A DNA stretch of 64,000 nucleotides from the NCBI GenBank assembly GCA_030762895.1, contig CM061065.1, forward strand, positions 82,097,607-82,161,606. Direction: 5' to 3'. Below, piece by piece: positions 12,346-22,590 of the stretch. The translations under genes were made by a program, and so were the position numbers. Source of the DNA: Sophora flavescens (taxonomy: Eukaryota; Streptophyta; Magnoliopsida; Fabales; Fabaceae). Under the pieces are notes generated by a model. The model was given only the letters and a program-made list of their open reading frames with translations. It was not told where the DNA came from and ran no database searches. How positions within the stretch are numbered: position 1 is the stretch's first letter; each line of letters begins with the position of its first letter.

Positions 12346-15300
12346 TGTGTTATTGTGTGATGTGTGATTACTTTGTTTAATTAATATATGATATTTGATT
12401 ATGTTGTCGCTATATGATTGTTGTAATTAAATGTATTTTTATAATGAACATTATTTTGGAAAATTAGCGGATTACCATGGTTGTTTTTCCGGTTACCGTG
12501 CCGGCTGAAAGAAACATCTTTTCGAAAACCTTTTAGGACTGTGTTTACTTAATGGGATTAAAAATCTCATTAGTGGTGTTGTCTTTCAGAGTTTACAGGT
12601 GATGAGATGGATGATACAGTGTTTTGAGAGAGTCTTGAATATATTAGTTATAGTTTATTTATTTGTTCTTTTGGGTTTATTAGACGTCCGTGTTTTGAGA
12701 CAAAAACAATTGTAAAAGAATCAGATGGATTTTATTAATTATTTTTTTATGAGGCTTTATTTTATTTGGATATAATGTTTTATTTAGCACTAATACATTA
12801 TTCATTTATTTTGAATATACGAGATACTTTCATAAGTGATTTTTGTGAAAAATTTTATGAATAGATTATTTAACTTAAATATTTTTAAAGGTTTTACTAG
12901 AAAATTAATTTGGGTTACTAATGTAACGAAGGGTGTTACATATGTCACATCTCATCTATAAAATAATAACTTTAGGCTAGTCACCTCTAAGTCACCTTCA
13001 ATCTCTCACCCAGGCAAAATATCTCCGAACAACACATATCTTTACTTAAAAACCAACTAAGCATATGACCAAACCAGGAAGAACATGCATAATACAACAC
13101 TCATAAAATATTCAAACAACAAAATAAAACGTCACATGCAGTAGAATACCTCAACCAGTGTATCACAAAAAATTTAATAATAAATAAGTCAGACATCCTC
13201 AAATATTATAAAATTATCCTAATGGGGATAAACCTACAATCCCGAAATCATCATTGGTATTACGAAAAAGTTTCCAATATGATTTTGGTCTTGTCGATTA
13301 CTCAACCACTAGTAGGGTTTAGGTCGCCCTACACCATTATTATAAAATATACTACTTATCCATTCCTACGACAGGGTGATTCTTTCCCCCACCTGCACTT
13401 ATCACTGGATTCACGAACTTTCCGTTCCTCGTTACTACACCACGGTTATCAGTTAACCTTAAACCAAATCACATAAAAATAAATTATTCACACAAAATTC
13501 ATCCTTGACCACAAAAGGCTAGGTTCGACTATGACTCAAAAATAGGGCTAGGGTTATTTTCTCAATTCTATCTTTTGTATCCTAGTTACTAGAGTATTAA
13601 ATAACATAGATCAAGTGTTACTAGTTAAAAATTTGAAACAAAATCTCTAACCAAATGGGTTAGGATTTCGGCCAAGAGAACCAAAATTTAGTTAGAAATT
13701 TCATTTTCTCTCAAACTCTTGGATCTATAACCTAAAGACCTTAACTAGCTTAGACAAGTTATCATCCAAGTAAAAGTTGAAGAAAAATTCATTTATGCCC
13801 ACATCTATGGTTTCGGCCAAGGGAGGAAAACATGGCTAGAAATTTCTTCTGATTCTAATCTGTTGGATTTAGAATATAGAAACCCTAGATAGCTTATAAC
13901 CAACCTCATCTAAGTTAAAAATTGAACAAAATCTCCTTTGCCTACAAGTACATAGATTCGGCCATATAAGGAAGAATAGGAAAGAAAATTCTTTTGCTTC
14001 CATGCTCTTAGATGATCAACATAGAAGTCATATAGAGCTCTTAAAATTGATTTCACATTAAAATTATTTTTCTATGAAGTTCTAGAATTATTTGAAAAAC
14101 TATATCTAGAAATTGGAATTTTGTGAAAACTTGATGAAAATGGATGTTTGATTGGATGATTAATGAAGCTAAGGGGATGAGGAATAGGATCCTCACCTTG
14201 GAATGAAGAAGTTTGATGAAGAACTTGAATATAAATGAAAAACTTAGCAAGAACACTATGGAGGTTCTTTGTGTTTTGTGAAGAACGAGCTTAGAATGAA
14301 AATATAAATTTGTCTAAGTGTGGGAGGGTGTGTGTGAGCCATGTAAATGAGTGTGTGAGTGAGTGAAATTGTTTTGTTTAAAGCTTAAGAGTGAATCATG
14401 GTTGAATGATAACTTAAGCTTGGTTAAGAAATATAATATAATACTAACTAGGCTTAGTCGTCATCATTGGCTAGGAGAAAAATGTGTGGTGAATGAGTGA
14501 GGGAGGTGTGGCTGCGGTTTGCACCACAAGGGAGGAGGAAGAAGCCAACTCGTTCAAGACTTGCCTTAACCATGGTTAACATTTAACTACCATAGGTTAG
14601 GTTAAGGGTATTTTGGTCATTTCACCTAAAAGACATGATTACTTGCATTAAGTGCTTCATAAATGCTTGGTGAGTCATGGTGGCGACTCACCCTATGACT
14701 CAGCTCCTCAGGTGTCCGGTTCTATCTCTGCAGTTCCATTTCTGACTCCGTCGATTTCCCGAAAATTTTCAAAAAAACCAATATCATTTAGAAAATGATT
14801 TAAACCTAAACCATTTTGTTCACGAGTCAAAAATAGGCTTTCTGCTCGGTAATATTTTACTGCCAGAGAAAACGCAGACCGATTTCCGTCTGAATTTTCA
14901 ACCCAAAATTTCACTGTAACCCTCTACCATAAGGTAAAGTATGAATATGATTTTGTTTTATCTAAAATCATTTTCTTGATCTTAGATAAAAATATAAATA
15001 ATTATATTTTTACCGGTACTACAACGTATTTAAAATTAGGATGTTACGCTTACAAGGGACAAACAAATAATGTCAAGGTAAAGATCATTTCTTGCTATTT
15101 TTACTTCCAATCATGTCATTAATGGTTTTATTCTGATTTTTTTGCAGGTTAGCTCGAGGAAGAGCAGCAACTGCACGACGTAGGCTCTAAAAAGCGGACC
15201 AACACACACAAACTAAAGGAGGGGAAAAAAACACTCTGTAAGGAGCAAAAAAATTAGAGATAGAAGAGAGGAAAACAAAACTCAAGAACAGAGAGAGATA

Positions 15301-15566
15301 AGATAGAAGCGAAAATTCGAAGGGCAGAGGCTCAAATAGAAAAGAGAGAGTTTAGAAAATCCAAAATAATTCTAGGTGGAGGAGCTGAAGTATTCTAATT
15401 TCTGAGAGAGAAGTGTAATTCTTTGTGATATTTTGTTCTTTTCGGGAAAAAAATAATTTTTACTTCTTCCTCTGTAAACTTCAAGAATCAATGCAATCAG
15501 CTTATGGTTATATTCTGATATTGCTTAGTTTTTTTTTTTGTACTTTAATTCATCTCATTGTGTTCA

Positions 15567-15582
15567 TTGGTAGCAGTAGCCT
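15567..15582 (+). other. Possible degenerate Met-tRNA primer binding site
   Basis: TTGGTAGCAGTAGCCT directly follows the candidate LTR end at 15566 and resembles the usual TTGGTATCAGAGCC with two changes. The following 15583-15735 holds nothing recognisable and is cut by the Tat element at 15741. Confidence 0.35.
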
Positions 15583-15740
15583 GTGATTTCTATTTTACTT
15601 GCTTGCTCTTATCATGGAAATATGTTGTTATGCCTAAATTCATATGTAAGTATGTTTTGGATAATTGGGTTTAAGGGATATTGAAGTTATTATGTTACAT
15701 TTTTACCTGTTTGATGAATACTGAATAGCCTGTGTGTTTG

Positions 15741-16287
15741 TGTACTAGCCGAGGTGTAAAGCTCGACCACCGAGCTTGGATACCCTATCCGATAAGGACG
15801 GACAAGATAAGATTAAGATGATACTATCTCAAACAACTTTATCTGAATACAAGAGATAAGTCCCACCAAATAAGGAGATCATATATCTTGAAGTAGATTT
15901 AAGAGATAAGTGATACAAAGAGATAAAAACTGAGATAAAAACTGATCCCTAGGAAGAGGGATCAGAGAACTCATCTATAAAAAGAGAGAGAACCCAAAGA
16001 GGAATACACTTTTTGACTAACCTAGGTGACTCTCCCTTAAGCGTACTGGAGAAACCAGCTTAACCACGAGACTACGGAAGGTATTCATCAGATACAAGAT
16101 TAAGGGATTGAGATCACCGCATGCCCCAGGGTTGACCCTAGAACTACATTTGACTTTGATTCCCATTGGGATACGTAGGACCGGAATACAATATTTTGTC
16201 AAGCCATAATCTAAAACAACCACCATTGTTCACTCTTGGTTTGACGTTCTCGACGAGATTCCGGCATATCGGATCTCAGTAGGAACA
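15741..16287 (+). repeat. 5' LTR of the Tat element
   Basis: It starts TGTACTAGCC and ends AGGAACA, and matches 28861-29406 over its whole length with scattered substitutions and a small indel near 15905. A TATA-like stretch (CATCTATAAAAAGAG) lies near 15972. The minus ORF at 16017-16226 recurs in the 3' LTR and is LTR sequence, not a gene. Confidence 0.92.
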
Positions 16288-16289
16288 TT

Positions 16290-16308
16290 TGGCGCCCACC
16301 GTGGGGTC
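16290..16308 (+). other. Primer binding site of the Tat element
   Basis: TGGCGCCCACCGTGGGGTC begins 2 bp after the 5' LTR end. It has the TGG start expected for pairing with the CCA end of a tRNA. The exact tRNA was not determined here. Confidence 0.75.
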
Positions 16309-16344
16309 GAGGAAAAACTTTCCCCAGTTCTACAAGAAAATTAG

Positions 16345-17871
16345 ATGGTAACTACGAGGAACGACCCGAAGGGAGGGGCACATAGTATGAACCATGCTGA
16401 CAATGGTGAATCAAGCACGCACCAGAACCATGACCACGAGCCCCCTCCGCCTCTCGATGAAGACAATCCTCAGTTGGGAGAAATTGTTGCACAGTTGAAG
16501 TAGCTGCGCAAAGAAAACGAGGAGAATCATGTGCAGAACCAAAAGCTCCTAAGAGCTCGAAGAAGGGAAAGATCGGCAACACCATCCGATGGAGAGCAAT
16601 CTTCACCCGAGGACAGCCTAAGGGATCACAGATATGCACCTTCTCGCCATGAAACGAGCCGGCCTTCCAAGACCAAACTCGAACCTGAGGGTTCAGGAGC
16701 CAAGTCTCGTGCTGAGGAGACTGTCCAGAAAGAAAAGGTGAGAGACAAACGACTGAGGTTGCCTTTCACTTATGACATAGACGAGGTAATCATGCCTAGA
16801 CATTTTAAGCCTCTTAATATTGATAAATTCAATGGTACCATTGATCCAACTGAACATGTAGAATCTTTTATTTCTTCTGTGTACTTGGTGACCGATTCGG
16901 AGGTCGTCATGTGTAAAATTTTTCCAACTACTTTGCAACGACCTGCCTTGACCTGGCTTACGAATCTTTCACCTCGGTCAATTGATTCTTTTGATATACT
17001 TGTAGCTAAGTTCACCGTAAAATTTGCAGCGAGCCGAAAGCATAAAAGGCACTCGGTCTCGCTAATGAATTTTAATCAAGAAAAAAAAATGAATCACTTA
17101 GAGATTACAAGGCTCATTTTAGTGCTCAACAAATTTTAATTCCCAATTTGAGCTCGGAACTCTGCCTTCATACCATCATGGGCGGTTTGAAGCTGGGGCC
17201 TTTCTTTGAGTACTTATCTCGGAAACCACTGAGAGACTTTGAAGATTTGCAGGAAAAAGTAACAGGTTTCATGAACTCTGAAGAAATGGTAGAATCCAAG
17301 AAGAGGGGTAGAGTTTTTGAGGAAAAGAGCATGGTCCCGAGTAAAGAAAGGGACAGAGGAGCCAATCCACCAAAGGCTCTCAAAAGTAATGAAAAGGGAT
17401 ACTCTAAGAAGCATCCTAGATCCAATCTTACACACCACTGAATCGATCCAGAGCCACCATTCTGCAAGAGGTGTATAATACCGAGTTGCTCACCTTACCT
17501 CGACCATCTAAAACTCCTGCCCAGGCTAACAGAAGTAAAGATTGCAAGTGGCATCAAAACTATGGTCACTCCACTGAAGACTGTAGAATATCCCAGGATA
17601 AAATTGAGGAATTGGTATAAGCAGGCCGTCTTGATCGGTTCGTTCGCCGAGATGACAATGGAGGCGAACGAGATGGCCGGTGACGAGGAAGACGAGGTTA
17701 TGACAATCATAACAATCAGAACGGAGATCGGGTGACAACCAGAGGGCTCCAAATGATGATGCAGAAGGACAGATTAGAGGAGTCATTAGTAATATTTCAG
17801 GAGGTTTCGCAGGAGGAGGTACAACGAGTTCAGCTCGGAGGCATTACGTAAAAGCTATCCGATCTGTCAAC
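16345..17871 (+). pseudogene. Tat gag, disrupted
   Basis: The likely start is the ATG at 16345, soon after the primer site. The frame meets a TAG at 16501 and resumes through 17139, then shifts frame into 17148-17441 and again beyond. Capsid-type sequence is clear: MPRHFKPLNIDKFNGT, DPTEHVESFISS, TWLTNLSPRSIDSF and the KFTVKFAASRKHKR block match the Tat gag pattern. A CCHC-like knuckle (CKWHQNYGHSTEDC) lies near 17546-17587. Gag would package the RNA into particles in the cytoplasm. The number of stops and shifts shows that this copy makes no full Gag. Confidence 0.88.
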
Positions 17872-18417
17872 TTGGTGTCTGGAAAACCTACAAGGCCGAT
17901 ACCTCCCATTACTTTCTCAGATGATGACTTCCAAAGGTTGGATCCTAATCAAGATGACCCGATGGTGATAACGGTGGAATTAGCCAACTATTCGGTCAAA
18001 CAAACACTTGTTGATCAGGGTAGATTGGCTGACATTTTGTACTTGGAAACCTTTAAAAAGCTTGGAATTCCAGAAAAGTTGATAAAAGAACATGAGGACA
18101 AGCTAATAGGGTTCGCTGGAGAGCAAGTAAAGACCCGAGGTTACATAGACCTCTTGACAACATTTGGTGAAGGCAAGCTTGTCCGAACCATATCAGTCAG
18201 GTATGTTATCGTGGATGCCAACACATCGTACAAAATCCTCATCAGAAGACCAACTCTGAGTGAACTCGGAGCAATTCTCTCAACCCCCCACCTCAACATG
18301 AAATTTCCAACTGACTCGGGAGAGATAGCTACCGTCCGAGCTGACCATTGGATGGATAGACAGTGTTATGCAGATAGTTTGAAGGTGACCAGAGACCCAG
18401 ATATCACAAAATGCTAA
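17872..18417 (+). pseudogene. Tat aspartic protease region, altered active site
   Basis: This open stretch of 181 codons carries the retroviral-type aspartic protease that would cut the polyprotein. The motif expected to read close to VDGGSSADILF reads VDQGRLADILY, so the first Asp is kept but the residues after it differ. Downstream YKILIRRPTLSELGAI matches the usual ILGRP-like block with Gly changed to Arg. It sits between gag and RT as expected. Probably inactive. Confidence 0.82.
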
Positions 18418-18579
18418 AGATGATAAAGCAGAAGTGGTAAGTTCAGTCAGTTCAGTTAGCTCGGCAAGCTCGGTCAGTATGTTCGAATTGGATCCAAGGA
18501 TGGAGATGTATGAGTCCTAAGCTTAACCAACAGAGTCTTTGGAGAAGTTTTAACTTGGAGCCCAAGCCTAATAGTGCAC

Positions 18580-19910
18580 AAAGGTCGGCAGTCAACTCGA
18601 CCCCTTACTCAAACAACAGATTCAAGTTGTTCTAAGGAATAATGCCGACTTGTTTGCTTGGAAGACATCGGATATGACTGGCATAGACCCCAATTTTCTG
18701 TGCCATAGGCTATCTATATGTCCTGAGGGCAAGCCTGTAGCTCAGGGGAAAAGGATGCTCAGTGAAGAAAGGTGCAAGGCAGTAGCCGAGGAGACTGCGA
18801 AGCTGATTAAAGGAAATTTCATCAGAGAGGTGAAATACACTACTTGGCTAGCTAACGTTGTGTTGGTAAGAAAGGCCAACGGAAAATGGAGAATGTGTAC
18901 CGACTACACCGATCTCAACAAAGCGTGTCCAAAGGATTCTTATTCTCTTCCAAACATTGACAGATTGGTGGACGGGGCTTCAGGTTACAGAATCTTGACT
19001 TTCTTGGATGCATATTCAGGTTATAATCAGATAAGGATGTATCCACCTGATAAATAAAAAATGGCATTTATGACCGATGGGGTAAACTACTGCTACCGAG
19101 TAATGCCTTTTGGTTTAAAAATGCTGGTGCAACTTATCAAAGGCTTGTGGACAAAGTGTTTGTCAATCAAATCGGGAAGAACCTAAAAGTTTATGTTGAT
19201 GATATGGTGGTAAAGTTCGATGACCCAAAGCAACACCTAGCCGACCTTGAAGAAATTTTTGGACAACTCAGAAAGTACAACATGAGGTTGAATCTAGAAA
19301 AATGCTCGTTTGGTGTATAAGGAGGGAAGTTCTTGGGATATATGCTAACACATAGAGGAATTGAATCTAGCTTCTCTATCTCGCTTTCTCCCAAAGTCAT
19401 CATAAAAAGCAAGACCCTTATTTCAGCTACTGAAAAGACCAAAAGAGTTCATTTGGACCGAAGAGTGTGAAAAGGCCTTTGAAGATCTAAAAACTTTTCT
19501 AGCTTCTCCCCCGATCCTAACTCGGTCACAGCTCTGCAAAGATCTATATTTGTATCTGTCTGTCAGTGATTACGCAATTAGTGCAGTAATCATCCAAGAA
19601 GAAGAAAAACAACAGATGGCGGTATATTATGTTAGTAGAATTTTGAAAGATGCTGAAACACGGTATCAAGTAATTGAAAAGCTCGCCCTCGCTTTAGTCA
19701 TGGTAGCTCGGAGGTTACGACCTTACCTCCAGTCACACCAAGTTATAGTCAAAACAGATCATCCAATAAAGCAAGTGCTCAGAAAACCTGATCTAGCAGG
19801 ACAAATGAGAGCTTGGTCAGTGGAGTTATCAGAGTTCAGTTTGAAATATGAGCCGAGGGGACCGATGAAAGCACAATGTCTCTACGACTTCATTGCCGAG
19901 ATCTCTTCAA
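18580..19910 (+). pseudogene. Tat reverse transcriptase and first RNase H
   Basis: The RT begins around MFAWKTSDMTGIDP, continues through KANGKWRMCTDYTDLNKACP and DAYSGYNQIRM, hits a stop at 19055 (D K stop), and carries the catalytic YVDDMVV near 19192-19212. Another stop at 19318 and deletions near 19370 break the connection. The RNase H follows at 19540-19890 with YLSVSDYAISAVI, YYVSRILKDAETRY and KTDHPIKQVL. It would copy genomic RNA into DNA. The stops and shifts make it a pseudogene. Confidence 0.9.
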
Positions 19911-19920
19911 AGCCAAATCC

Positions 19921-20290
19921 AGAATCCTTCATCTGGCTTCTATATGTTGATGGTTCATCCAACGTGAAAGGAAGCGGAGCTGGAATAATTCTTGAAGGTC
20001 CTGATGATCTAGTCCTGGAGTAATCCATGAAGTTTGGGTTTAATGTTTCAAACAACCAAGCAGAATATGAAGCCCTTATTGCAGGACTGATGCTAGCTAA
20101 AGAAGTTGGAGTCAAAGAGTTGAAGTGCCAAAGTGACTCACAACTTGTAACAGGACAAGTCTCGGGTGATTATCAAATAAAAGATCCCCAATTAACCAAG
20201 TATCTTTGTAAAGTTAATAGTTTAATTTAAGAATTCGATAATTTTACTATTGAACATATACCTCGTGAGGAAAATTCCAGGGCAGATCTG
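19921..20290 (+). pseudogene. Additional archaeal-type RNase H of the Tat lineage
   Basis: After the first RNase H comes a second, different RNase H fold: LYVDGSSNVKGSGAGI with the first Asp, NNQAEYEALIAGL with the Glu, and QSDSQLVTGQVSGDY with the next Asp. A TAA at 20022-20024 breaks the frame between the first two motifs. This acquired RNase H is characteristic of Tat elements and supports the lineage call. It is thought to complement the weakened original domain; that role is family knowledge, not seen here. Confidence 0.88.
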
Positions 20291-20379
20291 TTGTCTAAGT
20301 TGGCTAGCACCGAAAAAGCTGGCCAGCTAAGCACTTTCATTCAGGAAAATCTCCCTGAGTCAAACATAAAGAGTGTCGA

Positions 20380-21602
20380 GGTAATGATGACCGAGCACTA
20401 TGATCGGGGCTAGATGACACCACTTTGGGAATTTTTAGCCTCGGACAAATTGCCTAATGATCCTAAAGCAGCAAGGAAAATCTGTCTGAAATCTTGTCAT
20501 TACACCATTCGAGATGGAGAGCTATACATAATAGGATTCTCCATGCCTTTACTAAAGTGCATAACAAAGGAGAAGTCCGAGTACGTAATGGACGAGATGC
20601 ATCGAGAAATCTGCGGAATGCATTCAGGTGACCGACCATGAGATCAGATTGTGCTGCTTGGACTAACAAGTGTGATCCTTGTCAAAAGTTTTCCAACGTT
20701 GTGCGAGTACCAGGTGAAGAGCTCCATTCCATGTTCTCGCTGTGGCCTTTCACTATGTGGGGGGAGGACATCATTGGTCCTTTCCCTGTTGCTAAAAGCC
20801 AAGTCAAGTTCTTGCTAGTGGGGGTGGACTACTTCACTAAGTGGATTGAAGCCGAACCATTGGCTACCATAACAGCTAAAAAGGTTCAAAGTTTTGTATA
20901 GAAAAACATCATATGCAGACATGGCCTACCTTATGCAATTGTCACGGATAATGGAAAGCAATTCACTGATAGAGGTTGAGAGAGTTCTACTCCAACCTCA
21001 GAATCAAACATAAGGTGACCTAGGTTGAGCATCCACAAACAAATGACCAAGCAGAAGCAGCCAACAAAGTCATTTTGAACGAGCTCAAGAAAAGGTTAGG
21101 TCAATCAAAAGGGGTATGGGTTGAAGAATTACCAAGCATCCTCTGGGCTTACCATTGCTCACCACAGTCATCGACTAGTGAAACGTCATTCAAGATAACC
21201 TATGGAACCGAAGCCATGATTCCAGTTGAGTACGATGAACTTTCTTTCCGAAGGTAATATCATGACCAAAGTAAGAATGAAGAAGAAGTCCGAGTTGAGC
21301 TTGACATAGTTGAAAAAGTCCGAGATGAGGCAAAAATCAGGGAAGAACTATGCAAGCAGAAAGCAACTCGGAAGTACAACTCAAGGTTGCAGCCAGGGGA
21401 ATTTGTGCAAGGTGACTTAGTACTGAGACTGCAAAATGATGTAAGAAAAGACTCCAAAGAGGGTAAGCTTGCAGCAAACTGGTCTGGCCCATTCAGAATA
21501 GTTGAAAGTCTAGGAAATGGTGCTTATATGCTTGAAGAGTTGTCAGGAAAAGCTGTTCCAAGAACTTGGAACACTTCCCACCTTAAGTTTTATTTTAGCT
21601 AA
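20380..21602 (+). pseudogene. Tat integrase, disrupted
   Basis: An HHCC zinc domain is visible in pieces (EMHREICGMHSG, then CAAWTNKCDPC), with a frame break at about 20640. The catalytic core shows MWGEDIIGPFP (first Asp), IVTDNGKQF (second Asp) and the Glu in NDQAEAANK, with stops at 20899 and 20978. The C-terminal part (21075-21602) includes LPSILWAYHCSPQSSTSETSF and ends in the NWSGPFRIVESLGNGAYMLEE block, then a stop at 21600. It would insert the reverse-transcribed DNA. The frame breaks mean that no active enzyme is made. Confidence 0.88.
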
Positions 21603-22590
21603 AGTTATGTAAGCAGGTGATGTACTCTTTTTCCTACCCTGGTCTTTTTCCCAAGTGGTTTTGGCCAGGAAGGTTTTAATGAGGCACACCTGAATAAATA
21701 AATAAATAAATAAGTCTATTTTAGTTACATTATTTTGGCCAAAAAATCTGTTACATGGCTAAGAATTTATTTGTGTTGGCACACCAAAGATGTCGAGCCT
21801 AAAAAGGTTGCCCGAGTTGAAGTCGACCTAATTGAAGTCTAAAGGTCGGACCTAAAGAGGTGAAACTAAGACCTAAAAAGGTTGCCCAGGCTGAAGTCGA
21901 CCGAATTGAAGTCGAAAGGCCGGACCTAAAGAGGCAAAACTAAGACCTAAAAAGGTTACCCGAGCTGAAGTCGGCCAAATTGAAGTCGAAAAGCCGAACC
22001 TGAAGAGGTTAAACTAAACACCTAAAAAGGTGGACTGAGCTAAAATCGAAAGGCTAAGCCCAAGTGGCCAAAAGAGCTAACATCGAAAAGCCGAACCTAA
22101 AAAGGTAAACAAAAACCTACAAAGGTAAATAAAAACCTAGAGGTAAACACGAGCTTAAAGAGGTCAACCGAGCTAAAATCGACCGTGTCCAAGTCTGAAT
22201 GCTTGACCTAAAAAAGCAAAGCAAAAACCTAAAAGGGATAACCGAGCTAAGTTCAACCGAGTTAATGTCGAAAAGTCGATCCTAAGAGGTAAGGAAATAA
22301 CTTAAGACCTGTGGTATTCAAAAACCTAAAGAGGTTATATTTATTAAAAGGGCCGAGCTCTAGAAGCTCAAATAGGCCAAAGTAACACGCCGAGCACAAA
22401 GGGCGAATACGAGCTAAAGTAAAAACTTAGAAAATTCTCTAAGTACCGAATGAAAAACAAGTCATATACTGGAAAGCATAAAGTTGAATAATAAGTCAAA
22501 AAAAGGGCAAAGGCCAAAGTAAAAACGGTTACAAAATAAAGAGGGCATTGCCCTAGGAATGAAACGCCAAATGAAAGAAATCTTTCTAAG
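21603..22590 (+). repeat. Tat 3' non-coding region with degenerate tandem repeats
   Basis: About 21780-22340 consists of imperfect repeats of roughly 60-70 bp built on CCTAAAAAGGTTGCCCGAGC, GAAGTCGACC and GAAAGGCCGGACC. A (AAAT)n run occurs at 21693-21712. No coding sequence. Such repeat blocks between pol and the 3' LTR are common in the Tat lineage. Confidence 0.8.

Larger units (their letters stand above)
10901..12940 (+). mobile_element. Nested solo LTR (2.04 kb)
   Basis: It starts TGTAATATCCC and ends GGGTGTTACA, and is flanked by a 5-bp duplication TATGT (10896-10900 and 12941-12945). It interrupts the solo LTR 9927-15054 and is therefore younger. The orientation is opposite to its host: the plus strand carries CTTCAAGAGGTAAGT at 11679-11693, the splice-donor-like motif seen on minus in the LTR at 1390-5355. 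It contains a (TA)n run at about 11147-11211 and a tandem repeat block at 11995-12345. No coding sequence is supported. Confidence 0.9.
9927..15054 (-). mobile_element. Tekay-type solo LTR (with a second solo LTR nested inside)
   Basis: The ends are TGCGAAACCCC at 9927 and ATGTTACGCTTACA at 15054. The 5-bp target duplication AGGGA is present at 9922-9926 and 15055-15059, so the boundaries are exact. Without the nested insertion the LTR is about 3.08 kb. It shares its first bases and the block 13213-13400 with the partial LTR at 6866-8035, and phrases such as TTTCGGCCAAG with the LTR at 1390-5355. No internal region remains, which is the expected product of recombination between the two LTRs of a full element. 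The orientation is taken as minus from those similarities. No gene is supported inside it. Confidence 0.88.
8036..15566 (+). repeat. Candidate LTR (about 1.0 kb net) split by two later insertions
   Basis: The outer ends are TGAACACCCC at 8036 and GTGTTCA at 15566, a perfect 7-bp terminal inverted pair. With the Mutator-like element (8104-9477) and the solo LTR (9927-15054) and their duplications removed, about 1015 bp remain: 8036-8103, 9487-9926 and 15060-15566. The middle piece has a TATA-like TCTTTAAACCCC near 9767. The last piece has an intron-like segment (AAG/GTAAAG at 15078 to TTTTTTTGCAG at 15147) and a poly(A)-region-like ATCAATGCAATC near 15490. A degenerate Met-tRNA primer site follows at 15567. 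This is inference: no second copy is in the window, and the bases flanking the two ends do not form a clear target duplication. Confidence 0.45.

Noticed and set aside
16017..16226. Minus ORF in the Tat LTR, also at 29120-29320
   Set aside because: Both copies are LTR sequence and share it only because LTRs are copies of each other. No codon bias or domain is visible.
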